Shown here piece by piece: positions 11,429 through 21,395 of a DNA stretch of 64,000 nt. Position numbers and translations under genes: made by a program. Source of the DNA: Mangifera indica (taxonomy: Eukaryota > Streptophyta > Magnoliopsida > Sapindales > Anacardiaceae); assembly GCF_011075055.1 (NCBI RefSeq), contig NC_058147.1, forward strand, positions 3,906,001 through 3,970,000, written 5' to 3'. Position 1 is the first letter of the stretch. The number at the start of each line of letters is the position of its first letter. The notes under the pieces were generated by a model. The model had not been told where the DNA came from, made no database searches, and saw nothing but the letters and a program-made list of their open reading frames with translations.

Positions 11429-12437
11429 AATAAAACTATGTGTATCTATTTTTGGTATATAATTTATATATATAGATGAGATATTATTATATGATTGGAT
11501 TTTTTTTATCATATAATGACACATGTTTTAAAATCAGCTAATAACATGATGACACATCACTGTATACATAAATTATGTACAAAAAATAGGTACATATAAC
11601 ATTACTCAAATACAAATATAAAATAATAAAACTATATATATAATTTTCGTATATAATTTTATATATAATTAATAATATTATTATGTGATTAAGATATTTT
11701 ATCTTTATTTTTAATTATTTAATCACATGATGATATATCATTATTTGTGTATAAAATTATGTATAAAAAGTAAAAATAAATTTTATTAATTTATTTAGAT
11801 AATTTAATATAAAATATATAATTAAGGGATTTTAAAATAAAAAATAAATAATTATATTATCTAATCATATATTATCATATTAATTTATACAAATAAATTA
11901 ATAAAATTTATTTACACATATAATTTTAGTGATTAAACTGTAATTTAAATAATGTAGTTTATAATTATTTTTTCCCTTTTTAACATGAATACCTTATTTA
12001 AATTTAATCATTTTTTAAAATTAAATTACTCATATTAAACAAATAAAACTGTACATTCAGTACCTAACTGAAGTTTAGGAAATATTAGTCAGGCCAAATC
12101 CTATTCAACTTGTCATGTTTACTTTCACTTTCTCTCTCACCTGCCCACAATATTTACCATCGAGATTGTCCGTTTGCCGTTTGCCGTTTGCCGTTTGCCG
12201 TTTGCCCGTCCACGCATGAATTTCGCAATGCAATACGTTTTAGTTGATCTAATTGACAAAACAAGTTTCTGGTACCAAAGTTGAAGTTTAAGAGAAGTGG
12301 GGAACGAAAATAGAAATTTTCTTTATGCTCTGAATCACGAAAAGAAAACAATACTCGCAAATTTTTATCGTCGGATTGGTGCTCGTGGGTTACAAGAAAT
12401 TATGCCTAAGTTAAAATTATGATCGGTTGGGCCACTC
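11426..12437. other. AT-rich spacer, no gene
   Basis: 11430-11780 holds two degenerate units of the short repeat seen elsewhere, with ATGATGACACATCA and TGATATATCATTATTTGTG cores. The rest is the 3' flank of the DOG1-like gene. No exon is recognised. Confidence 0.45.
12171..12205. repeat. Five tandem copies of a 7-bp unit
   Basis: The unit CGTTTGC is repeated five times without variation, downstream of the DOG1-like gene. It is a young minisatellite-like expansion. Confidence 0.95.
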
Positions 12438-13142
12438 TTATTCGCTGTTCACCCTTCGTTGATCCCACTCCAATCCTGATCTTCTAATTCTTAATTCAAA
12501 TTCAGCGGTTCCCGCCAAAAGCTGAACTGTCTGTATTGGAGAGAGAATCTCTAGAACCTTCCTTACCGTCTTCGCACGAAGCCCATCGGCTGTTTCTAAG
12601 GCCACCAGCATTCCAGTATGCAGTGTTCTCATGGCTGCTTCTCGTTCAGCTGATGCCTCACCATCTACCATATTTTGAGCACGCCTCGCCAATATCAGCA
12701 GTGGGCCTGCTGCTATGTTCTCTTGTATCATCGCCATGGTCTGTGTCAGCTCTCGTTCTTCACTTCTCGTCTCTGCTTTCACTATCTCCATCCTAATTTG
12801 TTGCTCCTCCGTCAGGTCCTTGACGGCGCCGTTTAGTATTTTGAAAACCAAGGATGGTTTGAAGCCACCAATCCAGAGTAAAGCTCTTTCGAAAGAAGTG
12901 AACCACGGTGGAGAAAATAAGAGAAACACATCTTCTCTAGCTGCTATAGATTTCTCTTCATTGTACTGTTTATAATGAAGTAAAACTTGATCAATCAGGG
13001 TTTGATGTTGATCATCACTTTTGTGAATATTTTCTGGTCTGACTGCAACACTAAGCTGATCAAACAAATCATGTAGACGAATAAGCCATCCATTCAAGAA
13101 TGCCTGAAAGTTCAGATGAACGCTTGGCTGACCTGTTGCCAT
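12438..13142 (-). CDS. DOG1-domain protein, RAS1/ZW2-like
   Basis: A single exon of 234 codons starting MATGQPSVHLNFQAFLNGWL. It matches the DOG1 (seed dormancy control) domain, which is also found C-terminally in TGA bZIP factors: the N-terminal F..FL..WL block, the helix LIDQVLLHYKQYNEEKS, the tryptophan-rich PPWFTSFERALLWIGGFKPS, and later ERELTQTMAMIQENIA and LSPIQTVQLLAG. No bZIP region precedes it, so it belongs to the stand-alone DOG1-like class involved in ABA, salt and seed responses. The start is supported by the length and by a TATA-like site just upstream. It lies between the RLK7-type and SUT4-type genes. In Arabidopsis RAS1 sits next to SUC4 (from memory), so an orthologous relationship to RAS1/ZW2 is likely. 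The exact biochemical role is unknown. Confidence 0.88.
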   Translation of the reverse strand: MATGQPSVHLNFQAFLNGWLIRLHDLFDQLSVAVRPENIHKSDDQHQTLIDQVLLHYKQYNEEKSIAAREDVFLLFSPPWFTSFERALLWIGGFKPSLVFKILNGAVKDLTEEQQIRMEIVKAETRSEERELTQTMAMIQENIAAGPLLILARRAQNMVDGEASAEREAAMRTLHTGMLVALETADGLRAKTVRKVLEILSPIQTVQLLAGTAEFELRIRRSGLEWDQRRVNSE

Positions 13143-13168
13143 ATTTTTGAGAGCCTGGAAAGCCAGAG

Positions 13169-13177
13169 ATTATATAG
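13169..13177 (-). promoter_or_regulatory. TATA-like box of the DOG1-domain gene
   Basis: On the minus strand it reads CTATATAAT, about 27 bp upstream of the ATG at 13142. If this is the functional TATA box, the leader would be very short. Confidence 0.4.
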
Positions 13178-13609
13178 GGGTAAAGGTAAAGCCAGGGGTT
13201 ATGGTTAATTTTTTTAGGCGGTGATGTATGTATTAATTGCTGCATCGGTATTCATTCAGAAGAGTTGAGTTTTGATTTATGGCCTTTCGGTGTGGGAGTG
13301 ACTTTGACTGTGAGTGAGGGTGAAGAGAGAGAGGCCACCGCCAGAGCAATGTGAAGAAAATTCTATGTACACGCACTTAAACAAACGGGCAAATTTTCTA
13401 GAAGCCTGCGATCCGCTGTCTTTTTAAAGTCTGTGAACCGCCGATGGCATAGGCAGTTGGAAATGACAATGTTTTGATACCAACGGAATACCCTAATAAC
13501 AATATGAAATGAAGATGGAGGAGGGTTGACAATGTTGTGGAGAAAAAGGTGAGCATGTGAGAAACATGAATAACTCTCCCTCACTTAGTTTGCCTCTGCC
13601 ACTTGTTTA

Positions 13610-14045
13610 TAAAATTGGATTCGAGTTAAGTTAAATTTGAGTTCGTTTAAGCTCAAATTTAGCTCAGTTTGAAGGGAGTTGAACTTGAAATCGAGCATGT
13701 CAAGCTTCTTTTAAGTTGTTCAATCTCAATTCGCTTAAAAAGAGTCAAGTTCGAGTTCGAATCAAGTCAAACATTGAGTTACTGTAACTAAACAAAAAAA
13801 TAACTAAAATAATAGTGTTTTAATGCGTATTAATCAAAATAATGTCATATTAGTTAATTTATATCAAATTTTTTCAAGTTTGTGAGCTTGACGAGCCGAA
13901 CACCCCTCAAACTCAAGTTCAAACTCGAATTTTAACTTTCAAATTTGAGCTCAAACTCAAATTCATTTGAATCAAATTTGTTTTAGATTCATTCGAGTCA
14001 AACTCATTTTTGAGTTTGAATAAGTCCAATTCGAATCCAATTCTA
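13610..14045. mobile_element. hAT-type MITE with perfect 8-bp TSD
   Basis: The terminal inverted repeats are TAAAATTGGATTCGA and, on the other strand, TAGAATTGGATTCGA. They are flanked by CTTGTTTA at 13602-13609 and 14046-14053, a perfect 8-bp duplication as made by hAT transposases. The interior is a run of alternating GAGTT/AACTC words able to fold back. There is no coding capacity. It resembles an AT-shifted version of the element at 32705-33034. Confidence 0.85.
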
Positions 14046-15850
14046 CTTGTTTACTTGTTCAAAGATTGAAAATACATTTTATATATCACATAGCATTATC
14101 CATATAATAGAAAAGGCAATTGTATATATACAAAACTTTTGGATTTTTTTTTTAGGTCAAAGAAAGTCAGTTGTCCTTTTTTGACCCCCGTCTCTTCGAG
14201 AGTGAACATAATTCAAGCTAGCTTGTACTTAAATTGATATTTGGTACATCAAAACTTTAAGTTGAATATTCAACTGAGTTTGATTTGAGATTGATGTTTT
14301 GTCGACATCTTCACATCAAAATTTGTGTTGTCGATAATTCTTTTTTTATTTTTTAAGTGATGAATCTTCTTTTCTGATGTCACAAACCGATCAACTTAAG
14401 TAGGTTGAATTTACTCTTGAGTTTGTTATTATAAATTCGAGTTAAGCTCAAACTAGTGATTATTTGGATTAGGCTTGATTTGAATCCACCTTTTGTAGCA
14501 CAAGGTTACATGATAATTGTCTAAGCTTTTACAATTAATTTGGGCACCAAAGGTTTGTCCTATTTACAATTTCCTACCCTTTTGGACGATATATATATAT
14601 TATACATCCTCTAGTTATGTTTAAGGTTGGGCAAATGGAGGTTGGGCCTAACAAGCCTTTAACGGACCATGCCCAGGACTGGGCCCTGGCCTAATCATTA
14701 ACATTTATTATATTTTTATAATTATATTATATTTATGAATTTAATTTTATCACTTACTTAATTTAATTTATCAATTATAATATGTTAAAATAATTATATT
14801 TATTTGTATATATTTAGTAAGTAGAAATAAAATTTTAACACAAGTTATAAATGAATAATTTATATGTATTATTGATTTAGAGTAAAAAATACAACATGTG
14901 TAACTTACAAATTTTAATTTACGAAATAAATAAATAAAATAATAATTAATTCAATTATCACTGGTTCACGTCGTATTATTTTTCAAAATTATGTCTTTAA
15001 TAAGTTGAGTAGTTTAAAATCTTTATATAGGTATTGTAATCCTTTGTTTTTAGATATCCAATCGTGTGAACGCATAATTATTTTAATAATCTCATTAATT
15101 AAAGAATATTTTTATCAACTATTAAAAAAATAATTTTGTCAAGTACTTGAATTAATTAATTACAATAGTATAATCTTAAAATTTATAATAAATTTATTTT
15201 ATAGATGGTTTTTAACTAAATTAAACTTAAATTTAAATTAATTTATAAAAATTAGCTTGAATTTAATTTTAAATTTAACAAATTTTAATATAATTAGATT
15301 TAAATTCGAATTAAAGGCAAACCCACTATGGGTGGGTTCGGATTCAAACTTCAACAATGGCAACCCAATCCCAGCTGTGACCCACCGAAATTGAGACGCT
15401 TAAGGCTTACCTAATGCTCATCACGCTTCCCGACCCATAACTCAAACATCACGAGACACAACGACGTTAACCACTTAAAGCTTGTCTACTCCAAAACCAT
15501 CTCTGAATCACCCGAATAACATCTCTTATCTATGATTACGAGGTCCTTTTCGTCATTTAACTACCCTACAAATGGCAGTTGTACCTTCCCAAACAGAGTA
15601 TCGTACATATAATTGCCCTTTCTTTTTTATCGTAAATTTTTAATTTTCCATGGGAGTCAATCTCCTGTATCCTTGCTCTCAGCCTGCTCGGGGTTGGTTT
15701 TTCCCGTAATTAACTTAAACGATAAGCCTAATTTTAATTCGTTTACCTCTTCACTGTCCACCACCTGCCTCCTGTCACCGATAACGTCACCTGTTTTGGA
15801 TACGCCATTTCCAAACTCAGAACTGGTCCAATTATAGAAAACTAAACCGG
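14046..15850. other. Intergenic DNA and SUT4-type gene promoter
   Basis: No gene is seen. 14630-15400 may be another degraded MITE: its outer parts are GC-richer and rich in TTGGGC/GCCCAA words (GGTTGGGCAAATGG on the left, GGCAACCCAATCCC on the right) around a very AT-rich core, but no target duplication was found. 15420-15850 is the promoter and leader of the sucrose transporter, with ACATATAAT at about 15605 as a possible TATA box. Confidence 0.4.
15650..15709 (+). promoter_or_regulatory. Possible 19-codon upstream ORF of the SUT4-type gene
   Basis: An ATG at 15650 opens a frame of 19 codons (MGVNLLYPCSQPARGWFFP) closed by TAA at 15707-15709, about 140 nt before the main ATG. It is inside the transcript only if transcription starts near the TATA-like site at 15605. 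Confidence 0.3.
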
Positions 15851-18800
15851 ATGCCAATCTCGGAAGCTGAGCGGCACCGTGGCGGGGGACGATCATCAAC
15901 ATCGCGGCCGGCGGCTCGAGCCAAGGTTCCTCTACGTCAGCTTCTTAAAGTAGCTTCCGTGGCGTGTGGTATACAATTCGGTTGGGCTCTCCAGTTGTCT
16001 CTTCTAACTCCGTATGTGCAAGAGCTTGGAATTCCTCACGCCTGGGCCAGTATTATCTGGCTCTGCGGCCCGCTTTCCGGCCTTCTGGTCCAGCCTTTGG
16101 TTGGTCACTTAAGCGACCGCTGCAGTAGCCGATTTGGTCGTCGGAGACCGTTTATTGTCGGCGGTTCCACTTTGATTGCTGTAGCTGTATTGCTAATCGG
16201 GCATTCCGCCGACATCGGGTGGTTGTTCGGCGATAGGGGCGATTCTAAACCCAGAGCGATCGCCGTGTTCGTGTTCGGATTTTGGATTCTTGATGTCGCC
16301 AATAATATGACTCAAGGTCCCTGTAGAGCTCTCCTTGCTGATCTCACTGGTACGACTTTCATTTTATTATTTTTTAGTACAATTTGTAGAATTAATCCTA
16401 AAATTAAATTAGAGTTCAATTTGTTTTTACTGATTATTGGATTATTAAAATTTAAAAATAGGATATCTCTCGTTTTTTTCGAACTATTTTAAGAATTAAA
16501 TAAAAGCCTGGAGGAAGTGATCATAAAATTACGATATTTTATTTATTTGGTACAAATGATTGTTGCTGCCTGCTTGCTGCTTTTCACTATTTTAGAGATT
16601 TTAATATTGTTGCCGGATATACTGTTAAAATGACTATTCTGTCTTTACAGAGTGTCTTCCTTTGTTCATGTGTACAGAATTAATCAAGAAAAGTCCCATC
16701 TTTATTTCTCAATTGGAAACTGATCGAGCGGATTTTCCTATAAATGCTCATAAATGAAGTTATAATAGCAATTCATTTATGGATGTGCATTCACATTCCA
16801 TATGCAATATCAAACTAATTATGGATCCAGCTGAAAAGATAAAAAGAATCAAGATTACACATCAAACAACGAATTGATATTTGGTTTTTTGGTGAATTTT
16901 TGTCATGTTAGGGAATGATCATCGGAGGACACGAGTGGCAAATGCCTACTTCTCGCTTTTCATGGCTATTGGTAATATTTTTGGGTATGCCACTGGATCA
17001 TTCAGTGGTTGGTACAAGATTCTGCCTTTTACTGTTACCTCTGCATGCAATGCTGACTGCGCCAATCTCAAGTCTGCTTTCTATATTGACATTGTTTTTA
17101 TTTCAATTACTACATTTATAAGTATCTCAGCAGCTAAGGAAGTGCCTCTAGGTTCACGTGTCAGATCCACTCCCTTTGCAGAAGAAGGGCCTGAACACTC
17201 AGGCCAATCAGAAGAGGCTTTTCTTTGGGAATTGTTTGGAACTTTTAGATATTTCTCGGGAACCATATGGATAATATTGTTTGTCACAGCTCTGACATGG
17301 ATTGGATGGTTTCCGTTTCTTCTCTTTGATACTGATTGGATGGGTAGAGAGATCTATGGGGGCAAGCCAAATGAAGGGCAGAATTATAATGTTGGAGTTA
17401 GAATGGGTGCGCTTGGTCTGATGTTAAATTCAGTTGTTCTTGGAATAACTTCAGTGCTCATGGAGAAGCTTTGCAGGAAATGGGGGGCTGGTTTTGTATG
17501 GGGACTTTCAGACGTCCTCATGGCCCTTTGTTTTCTTGTGATGCTCATAATCTCCTTTGTGGCAAAAAATATGGACTATATAGGCTTTGATCTTCCACCA
17601 GATGGCATTGTAATTGCTGCACTGATAATCTTTACAATTCTGGGTGTTCCGTTGGCGGTAAGTTACTCAGTTCCTCCTACCAATTGTGTATAGGTTTTCT
17701 ATAATATTAAATGGACAAAGAAACTATTGAAATTGAAACTTCTAAGTTGGACCCTGCTTTATCAATGTCTTATTGGCCTAGGAATTCAAAAGATCAACTA
17801 TTAATTAACCTGAACTTGGTGATCATCTTAACTAATGAATTTAAAATATGATCCATCTCTTAGTATGATCCATCAAAATATGCTTTTTAAGGAGTGTAGA
17901 GAAAATTGCAAATCTTCTGGAGAAGAGCCTGTAGACTGAATGGGTTGGAAAGAAATTTATTGCTTTTTTGTCCTAGGAGATCATCTGCTAGAACAGACCC
18001 AGGTTGGGAGGGACCTGACTTCTTTTGTAAAAGAGGCAGAGTAGTTAATTGTGCTAATTTTCTGATCCAAGCATTTTGTGGGAGAGGGAAGGCAGATTTG
18101 TTGGTTTTAGTGTAGGAGGGACCTGACTTCTTTTGAGAAGAGGCAGAGTAGTTAATTGTGCTAATTTTCTGATCCAAGCATTTTGCAGGAGAGGGAAGGC
18201 AAACTAGTTGGTTTTGCTGACGTTTTGATCTAATTAATTCTTTAGTGACAACATACAAAATCTTATTTTGTGAATATTATGTGTAATTAAAATCTTTCAT
18301 TGCAGATCACTTACAGTGTTCCATATGCCTTGATTTCTACACGTATCGAAGCTTTGGGACTTGGCCAAGGTGGTATTTCTTCCGTTATATTTATAGATTT
18401 AACTTTAGAGATGTGGCCATAGAACTGCTTTTGATGCTGGTTGATACTTTCAGGTTTGTCTCTGGGTGTTCTGAATCTGGCAATTGTGATCCCACAGGTA
18501 TCACGTTGCTCTAACCTTTTTTTTTCTTGCTGGCATTTATTAATCACTTATTCTATTTATTTTTGCAATTCTTACCTAAATTGACATAAGGTAATTATCT
18601 TGATAGTGATAATGGCAAACTGTTTCAATTACTTATTTATGAGAATAATGTATGCACAACATACCTTCGCCAGATGTCATGAGTTTTGAATTTTAGAGAT
18701 AGAATTCTTCAGTATATTACTGCTTAAAAACATCTCAATACAGCTTAAATTGGTTAACTAGAAAAGGTGTTCGATCTAGGGTGTGTTTGAGATTATTTTC

Positions 18801-21395
18801 GTAAGAATCTCTTTTGAGTGGATGTGCTTTTGGTAAAAGTACGTTAAGTTATTTTTTACCGAATCATTTTGTATTTCTTTTTTGTTCTGTATTCTTTAAT
18901 AGAAAAAATCTATTATGTGCTTTTCTAAAAAGTACTCATATCCGTTCCCAACCAAATGGTACAAAAATGACATAAAGCTGTTTTGACTGCTTGAAAGCCC
19001 TTTTGGAAGTGTCAAAAGCATTTGCACATACCATTAATTACTGGAACTAATATTAAGAGGGAAATCATGTGCCAATACTGAAGAGTGAGGTTAAAGAAGT
19101 CATACTGTCCTATTGCACCCTGGAGGCAAGTCTGTAATGAACTTTGCATGCAATTTCATTTGTTAACAAAGTCTAACAGGTTGATTATTCTGTCCTGATA
19201 TGATGATTCCACCTGGTGGAATCACTTTCAAATTTGTCAGATCATGATGGGATTATTGTTTGCATTCCATTATTGTGTCTGTTTAGAAAATGGGATGCAA
19301 TTTAATTATGCTGAGCCTCTCCTTTCAAAGCAATCTCTTGTTTTAAATATGGTTTTTGATTTCTGTATATTTGATAAACTAATGATTTATGATGATTTAA
19401 TATGAGATCTCATGTTTCAGTAAACCAATTCATGGTTTAATCCCTTAAACAATGCTAATACAGTGAACATAAAGAGTTATTCAAATTTCTGAGCTTTATA
19501 TTACTATTTTAAAAAATATGATGGAACTTTCAATTTCCTCTTTAGCAATAGTTTACGGCCTTTAGGTCAGGATAAGATAGCAATTTTATTTTTTTCTAAC
19601 TGTCATTACGTTTCCAATAAAGTTTTTGAGATGGCATAATTTACAATGAGTCACTATTAATTTCTAGCAGTCAGTTTAAATCCAACTTCAAATTGTTTGA
19701 ATGAGGTTTGGAAGGCATAAAACTTGATCAAAATTTACTTCTTACCTCTCCGTTCTTTTGCTTTCTCTTAAAGTATAAAAGTTTAAATGCTGACAGACTT
19801 TCATTGAAAACTTTACTTCTAAGAAGTTTAAACTTCACATGATCCTGATGAATGAGCATTTAATAGAATCCAATTATTCTTTTTTCTATTAAAAAAAAGA
19901 ATTACGATTTTAATGATTGGGAATGTTTGTAAATTGATCTATTTTAGATGATATGGTGAGTTGTCTGTTTTAGTTTCCCCTAACTTTTCCTACCCTCATC
20001 ACTGTAAGTAGTATGTTACAGTCAAGAATGGTGAAAGCATAACTATTTCTCAAGCTAAAAGAAAGTCACTTATCAAGTCTGGTACTCTGATGATGTAAAT
20101 TTCATGTCTTTTCCTAATTGAATTGGTATTATTTTTCATTTTCTTAAACATTTTCCTTGGCTTACTTGATTCTTTGAGCACAAAATTGAGTATCTGGAGG
20201 CTTAGTCATTAACCACTAAAATATTTTGGGAGGTTAGGAACTTAATTATAGTTATTGTGAAAATTCTGTGGGAAACTAAGCATAACAAAAATATCTTGAT
20301 ATATCTGTCACATTATTGTCAGAGACTATGTTTGTCCACAAACTTCATTAATATTTATTTTCATTTTTGTGAAAGAGTTCCCCCTTTGGTACAAGGCAAT
20401 ATTATACTTCTGAACCAGATCTGTTCTCTACAATTACAAGCCTTATTCTTTTTATTACTCTTGAAACTCTTCATATCAATTGCTATATTGATTATATAGC
20501 TCTGCAGAAGGATGACAATTTTTTTCTGCTGAATCTTCAGATAGTTGCAACATTTTTTGCTTCAAATGTTTGATTTGTTAAGCTAAATCAATTAGTCTGA
20601 TGGATGTAGAATTAAGAAACAACTTTTAATAAGGAAATCTAATGTTGATTTGTAGGCTCAAAATGCTTTGATGTTGTTAGATGCCCAGCAAAGATCAACA
20701 ATTATCAAGTGAAAACAATCAACAAGTTCAAGAATAAACAGAAGAATTGACTGTAATGAGTAGTGTTTGTATTGGCTCAGGCAAATAATTACAGAAATTG
20801 TGAATAACGGATGCTCTATATACAATACAGCTACACACAAGCAAAAACAACCACAAAACCACTTTATTGGTCTGAAGTGGCAAAACTCTCTCCCTCTATT
20901 TTCTGTAAAATTCTCTTCTTAATTCCCCTCCACTTTCATCTATTACTCTCTTATTTTGCTTCACCTCTAACTGCCCAACAATCTCCATAAAGTCCTTTCA
21001 TCACCTGCCACGTGTTTCTTCTTTTCCATGTCGTCCTCATTCGTTTTTGTGAACTAGCCTCACTCCTTTTTGTGCCACCTGTACGTCCAGCCTTGTTGTT
21101 CCTGCAATGGTACACGAGTCCTAACAGATGCATTTGTGATCTCAATCTTGTGTCTTAAAAACATTTCATAGCATCTTATTCAAACTAATGTATGTTTTCA
21201 GTATTTAGGTCATTGACATTATGGTGGTGACAACAGGTGGTGGTGTCTGTGGGTAGTGGACCTTGGGATCAGCTATTTGGTGGAGGAAATTCACCAGCCT
21301 TTGCTGTTGGGGCAATTGCAGCGTTAGCTGGTGGACTTATAGCAGTCTTAGCTATTCCTCGATCTAGTGCTCAAAAGCCCAGGGCCATCATTTGA
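15851..21395 (+). CDS. SUT4: Sucrose/H+ symporter, SUT4 (SUC4) clade
   Basis: Five exons: 15851-16349, 16912-17657, 18306-18369, 18454-18497 and 21237-21395. All have GT-AG junctions and consistent phases, giving 503 aa. It is an MFS glycoside-pentoside-hexuronide family transporter with twelve expected TM helices. Visible hallmarks are [20 protein letters not shown], the conserved substrate-site His in [10 protein letters not shown] (about residue 63), RFGRRRPF in the first cytoplasmic loop (94-101), [32 protein letters not shown] and [18 protein letters not shown]. Clade SUT4 members are low-affinity, mostly vacuolar carriers that export sucrose from the vacuole. The PFAEEGPE loop and the short C-terminus match the clade. 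The last intron is 2.7 kb and contains a solo LTR; intron 2 contains a local duplication. Confidence 0.96.
18007..18219 (+). repeat. Tandem duplication (about 107 bp x 2) in SUT4-type intron 2
   Basis: GGAGGGACCTGACTTCTTTT starts at 18007 and again at 18114. Both units run through GAGTAGTTAATTGTGC and AGGGAAGGCA with few differences, so this is a recent local duplication. It lies within intron 2 and ends about 85 bp before exon 3. Confidence 0.85.
20675..21126 (+). mobile_element. Solo LTR (Copia-like) in SUT4-type intron 4
   Basis: 452 bp beginning TGTTAGATGCCC and ending GAGTCCTAACA, the TG...CA inverted ends of an LTR. The flanks are GATGT (20670-20674) and GATGC (21127-21131), a 5-bp target duplication with one change. 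A TATA-like CTATATACA lies near 20815. No primer-binding site or internal region follows, so it is a solo LTR left by recombination. It ends 110 bp before the last exon and also carries a CACGTG at about 21009. Confidence 0.7.

Noticed and set aside
11342..11524. Open frame dominated by a YI-type dipeptide run
   Set aside because: It is only the translation of the (AT)n microsatellite.
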